DNA of 32,863 nt from Streptosporangiaceae bacterium. Its GTDB lineage: Bacteria; Actinomycetota; Actinomycetes; Streptosporangiales; Streptosporangiaceae. Below, piece by piece: positions 6,864-14,468 of the stretch; positions within the stretch are counted from its first letter, which is position 1; each line of letters opens with the position of its first letter. The notes beneath the pieces were generated by a model. That model ran no database searches. It was not told the DNA's origin and saw nothing but the letters and a program-made list of their open reading frames with translations. The position numbers and the translations under genes were made by a program. The DNA is taken from assembly GCA_025934635.1 (NCBI GenBank), contig JAICWX010000066.1, forward strand, positions 1 through 32,863, given 5' to 3'.

Positions 6864-9704
6864 ATGAGCAGCAGGCGACGCCGGCTCGATCCCGTGGGGC
6901 CGTTCGGCAATCCGGACGGGTCGCGAGCCGACATCGAGGACGTTCTCAGCGAGTTCGTCGACTTCGGCGGCAATCCGGCCTACGGCCACCTCGCGACCCG
7001 GGCCAACGACTCCAAGGTCCGGGTCATCGTCGGCAAGCTCGGCGCGGGCAAGACGGTCTACCTGCGGCGTCTCCAGGATTTCCAGTCGCATCAGGACTCG
7101 GTCTACGCCGACGTGCCGCAGCAGAGCCTGCCCAAGACCGAGGTCGTCGTGAAGGCGTGCCAGTGGTTCTCGGACAGCGTCCTGGTCGAGAAGTGGATGC
7201 AGATCTGGGAGCGGGCGATCATGCGGGCACTGGCCTCGCACCTGCTGCGCCGGCCCGAGCTGCGCCAGCAGCTGCGCGACGAGCAGGCCGAGGAGCTCGA
7301 GCGGTCCTACGCCCGGCTGATCTCCGATTCCCGGCGGCCGCGGTCGATCTACAGCGAAGTCCGCGACATCATCAACGAGCAGCACACGGCCCACCAGCTG
7401 TCCGCCTACCTCGACGACCCGCTCTGGGACGATCTCGAGGACCTGCTGGGCGAGGTCATCGGCCAGTGCAAGCCGGTCTACTTCTACCTCGACGCGATCG
7501 ACGAGGAGTTCAGCCACGCCCCGATGTACTGGCTGCGGTGTCAGGAGGGCTTGTTCTACCAGGTCATGAGGCTGCTCCGGGATCACAAGCTGGGCGGCCG
7601 GCTGCACGTGGTCGTCTGCATCAGGGACATCGTGATGTCATCGGTGTACCGGTCTGAGCACGCGCCGCGGTACTACAACGAACCGCACATCCGCGTCCTG
7701 ACCTGGGACCGGACCTCGCTGCTCTACCTGCTCGGGCAGAAGCTGCAGCGGCTGCCGCCGTCGCTGCTGATGCGCCGGGCCGCCAGCGGCCCCCCGTCGA
7801 TCAGGGACTGGCTCGGGATCGAAGGCGACTGGAACGGGCCCGACGGCGACGGCACGATCGAGGACTACCTGCTCCACCACACCCGGATGATCCCGCGTGA
7901 CATCATCTCGCTCGGCAACGAGCTGAGCGAGGAGGTGCTGCGGCAGAAGCAGGCAGGCCGCGGCAGCGTGCCGCCGGGGGCCATCGAGGCGGTGGTGCAG
8001 CGCTGCGCCAAGCGGTTCGGCGACTCCCAGCTCGCGCAGTGCGCCAACCAGATCTCCTCGGACCTGATGCCGCAGGGGGCCGCCCTGCACGACTACTCCG
8101 AGCTGTTCACCAGCACCCAGGCGTACATCAGCGGCACGCAGGAGGATGTCAGGTCGTTCGTCCGGATGATCGGCATCGACCGGTTCTCGCGCGGGGACCT
8201 CGAGGCGCTGCAGGAAGTAGCCGACCTGCACTACGAGCGGGCGACCAACCTCGCCACCGTCCTGTGGCAGAACGGCCTGCTCGGGTACGTCGACGAGGGC
8301 GGTCGGCGGCGCTACTACTCCATGGGCGACATCGAGCAGTTCCACTTCCCGCCCGAGGTAGACACCTACGTGCTGCACCCGTGCCTGGTGTACGCGGTGG
8401 GGGGCATCCGGCACGTGCCGGAGGGAACCGAGGACGCCCTGATCGTCCGCCACACCGTGCCGTACGCGCCGGGAGAGCGCAGCGGCCGCTCCTGGGTGGC
8501 GGGCGCCGCGTCACGCCCGGCGCTGCTGCCGTCGGCGTCGCCCGCCCGGCTGCCTTCGGTGCCGGCTGCGGGGCTGGCTCCGAGGCTGACTTCGGGGCTG
8601 GCTTCGGGCCTGGCTTCGGGGCTGGCTCCGGGGCTGGCTCCGGGTCGCAGCCAGGCGCTCCCTGAGCCTGACCCGGAAGAGGTGCGGTCCTCGGCCGGGA
8701 CCAAGCCACGCGACTACGCGGTCGGCGACGTCATCGACGGCCGCTTCGAGATCCTCCAGGTCGTCGGGCGCGGCGGCTTCTCGAAGGTCTATCGCGTACG
8801 CGACGACGTCGAGGACGAGGAGCGCGCGATCAAGCTCTTCGACAACGCCGCCGGGTATCAGGCCGTGCGCCGCGAGATCGGCGCCCTGCGGAAGATCCAG
8901 CACCCCAACGTGGTGAAGGTGTTCTGGGCCGGCAAGACGCGCGACGGCGAGTGGTATCTCATCACCGAGTTCCTCGACGGGGAATCACTCGACGAGTTCG
9001 CCACCGGGAAGAAGAGCCTGCGCGACCGGGAGGCCGTCGACGTCGCGCTCGACCTGCTGGACGCGCTGGTCGCCTTTCATCCCGACGCGGCCCGCATCAA
9101 GCAACTGGAGGATCAGCGCCGGGCGGCCGAGCTGACCGAAGCCGGGTCGCGCGAGCTGGCGGACCTGCAGAACAGCGGGCTGGTCCACCGCGATATCAAG
9201 CCGCTCAACGTGGTGCTCACGCGCACCGGGGCGAAACTGCTCGACTTCAACATCGCCTCCCGGGTCGGCGATCCCGTGAATACGCAGTCGGGCACGCCGC
9301 CGTATCAGCCGCCCGACGCCGGGCTGGATCGCTGGGACGTCTCGACCGACCTTTTCGCCGTCGGCGTGCTGCTGTACCGGCTGCTTGCCAACGGCCTGCA
9401 CCCGTTCCCGCACGCGATGCCGATGGCCGGCGTGCCGGTGACCGACCCGAGAACGATCCGCCCTGACCTCGACCGGGCCCTGGCGGGGTTCCTGGTCAAG
9501 GCGTGCGCCCCGGCCAGCGCGGACCGCTTTGCCACGGCGGTAGAGATGCGGGCCGCCTTGCGGGAGATCCGCGCGGGCCTTTTATCAGGCGTCGAGGACG
9601 GCCAGGATCCACGTACCGCGCGCCCGGGATGTGGTCGGCCACGTAGCGCCGGTGCCCGGCCGGGATCGCGTCGGCCCGCGAGATCAGCATCGTCGGCACG
9701 GTGA
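6864..9704 (+). CDS. P-loop NTPase / winged-helix-like / Ser-Thr protein kinase fusion
   Basis: 946 residues in three parts. The N-terminal P-loop NTPase has Walker A GKLGAGKT (57-64) and a Walker B-like VYFYLDAIDEE (205-215), followed by VVVCIRDIV; it is of the conflict/signalling NTPase kind, and I cannot fix the family (Sll1717- or STAND-like are options). Residues about 430-510 look like a winged helix (LATVLWQNGLLGYVDEGGRR). A low-complexity Gly-Leu-Ala-Ser/Pro linker (about 530-595) leads to a Hanks-type kinase: G-loop GRGGFSKV (635-642), lysine in RAIKLF (K657), catalytic HRDIKPLN (775-782), and DFN (794-796) where DFG is usual. The catalytic Asp and Lys are present, so activity is plausible. 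No membrane segment is seen. GGGGAG precedes the ATG. The last 40 or so residues, after the kinase fold ends near residue 905, are basic low-complexity sequence read from the antisense of a hydrolase relic, so the original stop was probably lost. Confidence 0.85.
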   Translation: MSSRRRRLDPVGPFGNPDGSRADIEDVLSEFVDFGGNPAYGHLATRANDSKVRVIVGKLGAGKTVYLRRLQDFQSHQDSVYADVPQQSLPKTEVVVKACQWFSDSVLVEKWMQIWERAIMRALASHLLRRPELRQQLRDEQAEELERSYARLISDSRRPRSIYSEVRDIINEQHTAHQLSAYLDDPLWDDLEDLLGEVIGQCKPVYFYLDAIDEEFSHAPMYWLRCQEGLFYQVMRLLRDHKLGGRLHVVVCIRDIVMSSVYRSEHAPRYYNEPHIRVLTWDRTSLLYLLGQKLQRLPPSLLMRRAASGPPSIRDWLGIEGDWNGPDGDGTIEDYLLHHTRMIPRDIISLGNELSEEVLRQKQAGRGSVPPGAIEAVVQRCAKRFGDSQLAQCANQISSDLMPQGAALHDYSELFTSTQAYISGTQEDVRSFVRMIGIDRFSRGDLEALQEVADLHYERATNLATVLWQNGLLGYVDEGGRRRYYSMGDIEQFHFPPEVDTYVLHPCLVYAVGGIRHVPEGTEDALIVRHTVPYAPGERSGRSWVAGAASRPALLPSASPARLPSVPAAGLAPRLTSGLASGLASGLAPGLAPGRSQALPEPDPEEVRSSAGTKPRDYAVGDVIDGRFEILQVVGRGGFSKVYRVRDDVEDEERAIKLFDNAAGYQAVRREIGALRKIQHPNVVKVFWAGKTRDGEWYLITEFLDGESLDEFATGKKSLRDREAVDVALDLLDALVAFHPDAARIKQLEDQRRAAELTEAGSRELADLQNSGLVHRDIKPLNVVLTRTGAKLLDFNIASRVGDPVNTQSGTPPYQPPDAGLDRWDVSTDLFAVGVLLYRLLANGLHPFPHAMPMAGVPVTDPRTIRPDLDRALAGFLVKACAPASADRFATAVEMRAALREIRAGLLSGVEDGQDPRTARPGCGRPRSAGARPGSRRPARSASSAR
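8571..8642 (+). repeat. Six 12-bp tandem repeats in the kinase-fusion linker
   Basis: Six consecutive imperfect units close to GGGCTGGCTTCG encode repeated Gly-Leu-Ala-Ser/Pro steps between the NTPase/winged-helix half and the kinase half. The unit length is a multiple of three, so copy number can change linker length without shifting the frame. Confidence 0.85.
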
Positions 9705-9924
9705 TGGCGGGCAGCACGGACCGCACGTCGATGAAGTTGATCATCTGGGTCATCGCTATCGCGGTGCCCGGGCTCGCGGCCTGGCGCTCATACCGCGACT
9801 CGAGTTCCACCAGGTCGCGGCGAAGACCATGGCCATGAAACTCGACGCCAGGTTGGCGACCAGCACGGCCTGCGACGTACAGGCCGTTGTTCGTCGCGTA
9901 GCGGGTCTCGGGAAGCGCCACCGT
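9600..9924 (-). pseudogene. Remnant of an alpha/beta hydrolase (cyclase-associated type)
   Basis: On the minus strand a fragment beginning ALPETRYATNNGLYVA is followed by ESRYERQAASPGTAIAM, IDVRSVLPAITVPTMLISR and HRRYVADHIPGARYVD. These match, in order, the N-terminus and the C-terminal half of alpha/beta hydrolases related to adenylate-cyclase-associated hydrolases. The middle of the fold, with the nucleophile elbow, is missing, the join passes through other frames, and the region after GARYVD is out of frame. It lies just downstream of the SnoaL-like gene on the same strand and antisense to the 3' tail of the kinase fusion. Recognition is by pattern recall; the decay is clear from the missing core. 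Confidence 0.6.
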
Positions 9925-9935
9925 TACGTCCGCAC

Positions 9936-10403
9936 CTACGGGCGCATCTGCTGCCGGAGCGCGTTGATGTCCATCGACGTCCAGTGCTCGATCAGCCGGC
10001 CATCGCGGAGCCGGAAGATGTCGATGAACTCGAGCTCGACCCGGTTCCCGGTCGGCGGCAGGTCCCACAGCTCACCGAGATGCGTTCCCCGGAATGTCTT
10101 GCGGGTCGCGACCAGATCGCGCTCGGCGAGCTGATCGCCGATTTCCACGGTGGCATCGGGAAAGCCCTGCAGCAGCGCGCCGTAAAAGGCCTGGAATCCG
10201 CTCGCGGGCCGGTCCGTCTCCGGGAGAGCGCGGCCTTCCGGCCGGTAGTGATTCTTGAATTCCGGGTGAAAAGCCTCGTCGGCGAAATCCAGGTCGTGCT
10301 GGTTCTGGCAGCGCTCGACGAACTCGGCGACCGCATGCTTATTGTCGTCATGCGTTTTGCGGTCATGCTCGTTATCGCCATGCTTGGTGTCGTCGCCCGA
10401 CAT
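9936..10403 (-). CDS. SnoaL-like / ester cyclase family protein (NTF2 fold)
   Basis: 155 residues. After a His/Asp-rich N-terminus (DDTKHGDNEHDRKTHDDNKH) the protein has the features of SnoaL-like ester cyclases: AVAEFVERCQNQHDLDF, NHYRPEGRA, FQAFYGALLQGFPDATVEI, GELWDLPPTGNRVELEFID, RLRDGRLIEHWTSMD. This NTF2 fold covers polyketide cyclases and many uncharacterised small-molecule enzymes, so the reaction is unknown. The ATG at 10403 is preferred to one 12 codons upstream because GGAGGT lies 4 nt before it on the minus strand. It is downstream of, and co-directional with, the ECF41 sigma gene, so it may be a target or partner of that sigma factor. Confidence 0.8.
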   Translation of the reverse strand: MSGDDTKHGDNEHDRKTHDDNKHAVAEFVERCQNQHDLDFADEAFHPEFKNHYRPEGRALPETDRPASGFQAFYGALLQGFPDATVEIGDQLAERDLVATRKTFRGTHLGELWDLPPTGNRVELEFIDIFRLRDGRLIEHWTSMDINALRQQMRP

Positions 10404-10485
10404 TCCCACCTCCGGCATCCGGCACCCATCATGCATCATCGGCCGATGCGGCCGCTAGGACTCCACGTCCGGCGGACCTGCAGGT

Positions 10486-11385
10486 TCAGCGTGCCGTCCA
10501 GGGGCGGAGCTTGTCGGGGTTGCGGACGGCCCAGATGCGCGTGATCCGGTCGCCGCCGACGTCGAACGCGAACACCGTCACGGTGACGCCGTCCTGCTGG
10601 GCCACCAGGCCGGGCTGCCCGTTGACGGTGCGCTCGAGGATCGTCACGTTGCTGGGGCTCCGTTCGGCCAGGTCGACGATGTAGCGCGCGATCTGCTCGC
10701 CGCCCTCGATCGGGTGCAGGGCGGCCGGGGCGAGACCGCCGCCGTCGGCGGTCACGGTGGCACCGGGGTCGAGGAGCCCGATGAGGGCGCCGATGTCCTT
10801 GGCCGCCCAGGCCTGCTTGAAGTCCCGGACGAGGCCGGCCTGCCGGGCCGTTGAGGTCGTCACGGGAGGCTGTGACGACTGGATGCGGCGGCGGGCGGAG
10901 GAGGCCAGCTGGCGGCAGGCGGCCGGGGTCCGCCCGGCGATCTCGGCCACCTCGGCGAAGGGATAGCTGAAGACGTCGTGCAGGATGAACGCGACGCGCT
11001 CGGCCGGGGTCATCGACTCGAGGACGACGAGGAAGGCCATGTTGACCGACTCGTCCAGGGTGACCCGGTCGGCTGGGTCGGCCGTGATGTCGCCTGGGCG
11101 CCACTCGGCCGGCTCGGGCAGCGGCTCGGGGACCCATTCGCCCACGTAACGCTCCCGCCGGGCTCGCGCCGAGCCGAGCAGGTCGAGGCAGATACGGCTG
11201 GCGACCTTCGTCAGCCAGGCACCCGGGGACTCGATGGCTTCCTGCTGCGGCCGGGACATGGCGTACCAGCGGGCGTAGGTCTCCTGGACGACATCCTCGG
11301 CATCGGCCAGGGAGCCGAGCAGCCGGTAGGCGAGGTTGAGCAGCTGCCGCCGCTCGCTCATGATCGCGCTCAGGTCCGAGTTCAC
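10486..11385 (-). CDS. ECF41-type (SigJ-like) RNA polymerase sigma factor with SnoaL-like C-terminal domain
   Basis: 299 residues. The sigma-2 region includes LLNLAYRLLGSLADAEDVVQ, the linker has WVPEPL, and sigma-4 has MTPAERVAFILHDVFSYPF followed by a helix-turn-helix (AEVAEIAGRTPAACRQ). The C-terminal part is an NTF2/SnoaL-like extension with DGGG and NPDKL. These linker and C-terminal motifs mark group ECF41, where the fused domain regulates the sigma factor in place of a classic anti-sigma factor. The start is taken as GTG (11385-11383), preceded by GGGAAGGA, instead of an upstream ATG at 11469 that would add unrelated sequence. It is divergent from one SnoaL-like gene and upstream of another. 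Self-regulation is common in the group but not shown here. Confidence 0.9.
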   Translation of the reverse strand: MNSDLSAIMSERRQLLNLAYRLLGSLADAEDVVQETYARWYAMSRPQQEAIESPGAWLTKVASRICLDLLGSARARRERYVGEWVPEPLPEPAEWRPGDITADPADRVTLDESVNMAFLVVLESMTPAERVAFILHDVFSYPFAEVAEIAGRTPAACRQLASSARRRIQSSQPPVTTSTARQAGLVRDFKQAWAAKDIGALIGLLDPGATVTADGGGLAPAALHPIEGGEQIARYIVDLAERSPSNVTILERTVNGQPGLVAQQDGVTVTVFAFDVGGDRITRIWAVRNPDKLRPWTAR

Positions 11386-11462
11386 GATGCCGTCCTTCCC
11401 TGGTCTTGTCTCTCTTACCAGTCCGACGAGACAGCAGGCCGGACTGTGAGGCGGCGCCCAGC

Positions 11463-11487
11463 CTGACATTCCGGTGGGGTGCGCCGT
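11463..11487 (+). promoter_or_regulatory. Possible ECF41-type promoter
   Basis: TGACA (11463-11467) is separated by exactly 16 nt from CGTC (11484-11487), close to the TGTCA-N16-CGTC pattern known for ECF41 sigma factors. It points toward the SnoaL-like gene starting at 11553. One of the five -35 bases differs and short motifs occur by chance in GC-rich DNA, so this is tentative. Confidence 0.25.
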
Positions 11488-11552
11488 CGTAATGCTCAGA
11501 AGCCGGCCAGGGCTACCAGCCCGGCCAGTTCGGATGAAAGGCAGGGAGACCG

Positions 11553-12008
11553 ATGAGGGACCTCGAGACCATCGCCGACCGCGTCGAGATCGAGGCGCTG
11601 CGCGGTGAGTTCACCGACGCGGCGATGATGCGCGACTACGCTCGCCTCGCCGCGCTGTTCACGGCCGACGGCGTGCTGCGGATGCCCGACGCCAGCATCG
11701 AAGTCGCCGGCCGGGAGGCGATCCGGACCTGGGGTGAGCGGGTGCCCACGGTCGTGGACCTCTTCGTGCAGACCACGCACCCGGGCGTGATCCGGCTCGA
11801 CGGCGATCTCGCGTCGGGTCGTGCGTACATGAACGAGCTCATCCGCCTGCGTGACGGCAGCTCGCACCTGAACTACGCCATCTACCACGATCGGTACCGG
11901 CGCACCGCGGACGGCTGGAGGTTCACCGAGCGTGTCTACGAGATCAGGTACCTCGACACCACCGCGCTCGCGGGCTCGGCGCCCCGCTTGGCGGCAGACG
12001 CACGCTGA
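11553..12008 (+). CDS. SnoaL-like domain protein (NTF2 fold)
   Basis: 151 residues. Features of the SnoaL_4 type include IADRVEIEALRGEFTDAAMM at the N-terminus, YARLAALFTADGVLRMPD, IRLDGDLASGRAYMNELIRL and YHDRYRRTADGWRFTERVYE. The fold binds small hydrophobic molecules in a cone-shaped pocket; the ligand or reaction is unknown. AGGGAG about 6 nt before the ATG supports the start. The gene is transcribed away from the ECF41 sigma factor and ends shortly before a strong hairpin, so it is probably monocistronic. Adjacent small NTF2-fold or carboxymuconolactone-decarboxylase genes are common targets of ECF41 factors, which makes it a candidate target. Confidence 0.85.
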   Translation: MRDLETIADRVEIEALRGEFTDAAMMRDYARLAALFTADGVLRMPDASIEVAGREAIRTWGERVPTVVDLFVQTTHPGVIRLDGDLASGRAYMNELIRLRDGSSHLNYAIYHDRYRRTADGWRFTERVYEIRYLDTTALAGSAPRLAADAR

Positions 12009-12020
12009 TGCCGGAAACGC

Positions 12021-12054
12021 GTTAGCCGGCCGAGCGTGGGCTCGGCCGGCTAAC
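12021..12054 (+). terminator. Strong GC-rich hairpin, probable terminator
   Basis: GTTAGCCGGCCGAG and CTCGGCCGGCTAAC form a perfect 14-bp stem around a 6-nt loop (CGTGGG), starting 12 nt after the SnoaL-like stop codon. There is no U tract, as is usual for actinobacterial terminators. The symmetry means it could also stop transcripts coming from the right. Confidence 0.75.
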
Positions 12055-12128
12055 GGCTGGCTGGTGCGGGAGCGGGCTCTGGATCCGGATCTGGGATCCG
12101 GCCCGGCGCCGGGCGCCAAACTCCCGGG

Positions 12129-12242
12129 TCAGAAGTGCTCGGGGGTGTGACGCGGGCTGGTCACACGGGACTGAGCGTAGTTGACCTCGGCGATGAAGGC
12201 GGCGACGTTGCGGCGGATGCGAGCCAGTACGTTGTGGTTCAT
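12129..12242 (-). CDS. Small 37-residue protein, unknown function
   Basis: A 37-codon gene starts with ATG at 12242 and ends with TGA at 12129. The minus strand carries GAGGAGG 4 nt before the ATG, one of the best ribosome binding sites in the window. The protein begins MNHNVLARIRRNVAAFIA, a basic amphipathic stretch, and continues EVNYAQSRV before a short polar C-terminus. It resembles in style short actinobacterial proteins with an RI..N..AF.AE.NYAQ core, but I cannot name a family. It has no predicted membrane span. It lies downstream of the split HNH gene on the same strand and converges on the hairpin after the SnoaL-like gene. Confidence 0.55.
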   Translation of the reverse strand: MNHNVLARIRRNVAAFIAEVNYAQSRVTSPRHTPEHF

Positions 12243-12435
12243 TGTTCCTCCTCGGTTTCCGGCCATCTCTTCGCCGGTAACTATGAGTCTCGTCGTAAGA
12301 CCCCCCGGAGGGCATCGGCGGAAAGCCCTATTTAGCCTGCTGAGACGTGCCTTAGGCGGGACCGGAACCGGCTTACGCCGGGCTTGGCTCTTAGGCAGCA
12401 GCTTGGCGGCCTCGACCTGACCGCCGACCTGCAGG
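12243..12435 (-). other. Leader region of the small gene
   Basis: The 193 nt between the HNH gene stop and the small ORF are less GC-rich in places (minus-strand TAAATAG near 12330) and hold several short complementary runs such as CCGG pairs near the ribosome binding site. Nothing matches a riboswitch class I know. It may simply hold the small gene's promoter and leader. Confidence 0.3.
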
Positions 12436-12580
12436 TCAGATGGGGTATTCGGTGGGTTCGGTGGTGTATTGCCGTCCGGCTGGGGTGGTCCAGGTGAAGG
12501 TCCCGCCGGGGTGCTGTTCCACTTTCCAGCGGGGGTCTTGCTTGAGCTGATGGTCATGCCGGCACTTGGGACCGCCGTTG
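12436..12580 (-). pseudogene. 3' fragment of HNH endonuclease gene, cut off by the IS element
   Basis: On the minus strand this fragment reads NGGPKCRHDHQLKQDPRWKV and on to a C-terminal GRQYTTEPTEYPI before TGA at 12436. This is the typical end of 13E12/DUF222 HNH proteins (CRHHHRLK...GRRYTTEP). It begins exactly at the 8-bp target duplication of the insertion. Joined to the 5' part at 14461-16234, with one copy of the duplication, it restores a frame of 1911 nt (636 residues plus stop). It holds the last His of the HNH motif. Confidence 0.9.
12573..12580. repeat. Target site duplication, left copy
   Basis: CGCCGTTG immediately left of the inverted repeat at 12581. The identical octamer is at 14461-14468, immediately right of the other inverted repeat. 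Confidence 0.9.
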
Positions 12581-12597
12581 ATGCTGGTGGTTAATTC
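12581..12597 (+). repeat. IS left inverted repeat
   Basis: ATGCTGGTGGTTAATTC; pairs with 14444-14460 with a single mismatch (C/T at the fourth base). Confidence 0.9.
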
Positions 12598-12696
12598 GCG
12601 ACACGGGGTGCTTGGTCCGTGATCTTGGCCGGGTTGGGGGCCAGTGTGCCGGTGCGGTCGCGTTTCCCCTCCTCGGGCCGCAGAATCGGGTGTGTG

Positions 12697-14439
12697 GTGT
12701 CGATGCGTGCGGTGCCGTGGCCGGAGCCGGATCCGGTGGTCGCGGCGGCGATCCGGGCGAAGTACGCGGGGCGGCGGGTTCCGCTGGCGGTGGCGGTGCG
12801 GGACCGGCTGGGGCAGTGGCTGGCTGATGAGGTGTTCGCGTCGGCGTTCGGGGTGCGGGGCCGGCCGGGGTGGCCGCCGTCGCGGCTGGCGGTGGTGACG
12901 GTGCTGCAGATGATGGAGGACCTGGGCGACCGGCAGGCGGCGGAGGCGGTGCGGACCCGGCTGGACTGGCAGTACGCGCTGGGGCTGGGGCTGGCTGATC
13001 CGGGGTTCGATCACAGCGTGCTGAGCGAGTTCCGCGGCCGGGTTGCTGAGCATCAGCTGGAGGAGGCGGTGCTGGACGCGCTGCTGGCGAAGCTGGCCGC
13101 GGACGGCCTGGTGAAGGCGGGGGGGAAGCAGCGGACTGATTCCACGCACGTGATCGCGGCGGTGCGGGCGCTGCATACGACCGAGCTGGCCGGGGAGAGC
13201 GTGCGGGCGGCGCTGGAGGCGCTGGCGGCGGCGTGCCCGGGCTGGCTCGCGGCGCGGTTCTGCCTGGGCGAGTGGGAGCGCCGTTACGGCGCCCGGATCA
13301 GCACCTGGCAGCGGACGTCGCCGGGCAAGGCGGAACGGGACCGGCTCGCCGTGCAGTACGCCCGGGACGGGTATGCGCTGGTCGCGGCGTGCTATGAGGA
13401 TTCCGCGCCGGCGTGGCTGCGGGACATCCAGGCCGTGCAGGTGCTGCGGGCCGTGCTGGTCCAGAGCTTCACCCGGATCGTGGATGAGGGCGGGCGGGAG
13501 GTGATCAGCAGGCGGGAACCCGGGGACGGCGGTGACGGGGTCCCGCCCGCCCATATCAAGGTCTCCTCGCCTTATGACGGCGATGCCCGCTGGGGCGCCA
13601 AGAAGGACCTGACCTGGCTGGGCTGCAAACTGCACATCTCCGAGACCTGCGATGACCCGCCCGCCTGCGGCTGCCCGGCGGACCCGGCCGCAGCCGGGCG
13701 GTGCGGCCATGACGTGCGCCCGAACCTGGTCACCGGCGTGGCGACCAGCTGCGCGTCCGTCACCGACGCCGAGATGACCCTGACGGTCAGCGCCGTGCTG
13801 GCCGCCCGGGACCTGGGCCCGGGACGGCACTACCTCGACGGGGGATACGCCTCGGCGCGGGCCGTGCTGGACGCGGCCGGCCAGTTCGGGGTCACCCTGG
13901 TCACCCCGCTGCGCACCGATTCCTCCCGCCAGGCCCGCGCCGGCCAGGGCTATGACCGGTCCGCGTTCGCCATCGACTACGACACCCGCACCGCCACCTG
14001 CCCGCAGGGCAAGACCGCCACCGGCTGGACTCCCGTCCGCTCCGAGGGCCACGACAAGATCGTCGTCCGGTTCGGCATCACCAACTGCCGGCCCTGCCCC
14101 GCGCGCGACTTGTGCACCAAAGCCGTCAAGAACGGCCGGCAGCTGACCATCCTGGCCCGCGAGGTCCACGAGCTGCAGGCCGCCATCCGGCCCGGGCAGC
14201 AAGGCCAGGACTGGCAGGACGACTACAAGCGCCGGTCCGGCATCGAGGCCACGATCAGCCAGGCCGTCGCCATCACCGGATGCCGCCGGGCCCGCTACCG
14301 CGGCCTCCGCAAAACCCACCTCGGACACGTCTACTCAGCCGTCGCGCTCAACCTCCGCCGCCTGGACGCCTACTGGAACGACACCCCCCTGAACCGCGCC
14401 ACGACAAGCCACCTGACCCGCCTCGCATCCGCCGCATGA
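12697..14439 (+). CDS. IS1182 family DDE transposase
   Basis: About 580 residues counted from the GTG at 12697 (VSMRAVPWPEPDP), the usual N-terminal form of the family; an ATG two codons on (12703) or further upstream (12619) is also possible. The catalytic triad is visible as RTDSTH (D148), YLDGGYASA (D381) and GIEATISQAV (E517). A Cys cluster CRPCPARDLC precedes the last acidic motif, as in IS1182-like enzymes. The N-terminal part (RLAVVTVLQMMEDLGDRQAA) is the predicted DNA-binding domain. The frame is uninterrupted, so the enzyme is probably functional. It stops 4 nt before the right inverted repeat. Confidence 0.92.
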   Translation: MSMRAVPWPEPDPVVAAAIRAKYAGRRVPLAVAVRDRLGQWLADEVFASAFGVRGRPGWPPSRLAVVTVLQMMEDLGDRQAAEAVRTRLDWQYALGLGLADPGFDHSVLSEFRGRVAEHQLEEAVLDALLAKLAADGLVKAGGKQRTDSTHVIAAVRALHTTELAGESVRAALEALAAACPGWLAARFCLGEWERRYGARISTWQRTSPGKAERDRLAVQYARDGYALVAACYEDSAPAWLRDIQAVQVLRAVLVQSFTRIVDEGGREVISRREPGDGGDGVPPAHIKVSSPYDGDARWGAKKDLTWLGCKLHISETCDDPPACGCPADPAAAGRCGHDVRPNLVTGVATSCASVTDAEMTLTVSAVLAARDLGPGRHYLDGGYASARAVLDAAGQFGVTLVTPLRTDSSRQARAGQGYDRSAFAIDYDTRTATCPQGKTATGWTPVRSEGHDKIVVRFGITNCRPCPARDLCTKAVKNGRQLTILAREVHELQAAIRPGQQGQDWQDDYKRRSGIEATISQAVAITGCRRARYRGLRKTHLGHVYSAVALNLRRLDAYWNDTPLNRATTSHLTRLASAA

Positions 14440-14443
14440 ACCG

Positions 14444-14460
14444 GAATTAACCACCAACAT
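14444..14460 (-). repeat. IS right inverted repeat
   Basis: GAATTAACCACCAACAT on the plus strand, the inverted partner of 12581-12597. Confidence 0.9.
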
Positions 14461-14468
14461 CGCCGTTG
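14461..14468. repeat. Target site duplication, right copy
   Basis: CGCCGTTG directly after the right inverted repeat, identical to 12573-12580. Confidence 0.9.

Larger units (their letters stand above)
12581..14460 (+). mobile_element. IS1182-family-like insertion sequence (1880 bp)
   Basis: The element is bounded by ATGCTGGTGGTTAATTC (12581-12597) and its inverted partner at 14444-14460 (ATGTTGGTGGTTAATTC read from the right), with one mismatch in 17. It is flanked by an exact 8-bp direct duplication. It carries one full-length transposase gene. The intact ends, open transposase and perfect duplication suggest a recent and possibly still mobile insertion. It interrupts a DUF222/HNH endonuclease gene and lies antisense to it. 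Confidence 0.93.

Noticed and set aside
12409..12440. Palindrome ACCTGCAGGT near the HNH gene stop as a possible operator
   Set aside because: The same decamer-like sequence occurs near 10477 in an unrelated setting and is too short to support a regulatory claim.
12436..14328. A 630-codon minus-strand frame running from inside the IS into the HNH fragment
   Set aside because: Most of it is antisense to the transposase. Only the last 48 or so codons are genuine HNH sequence, and the fusion is an accident of the insertion.
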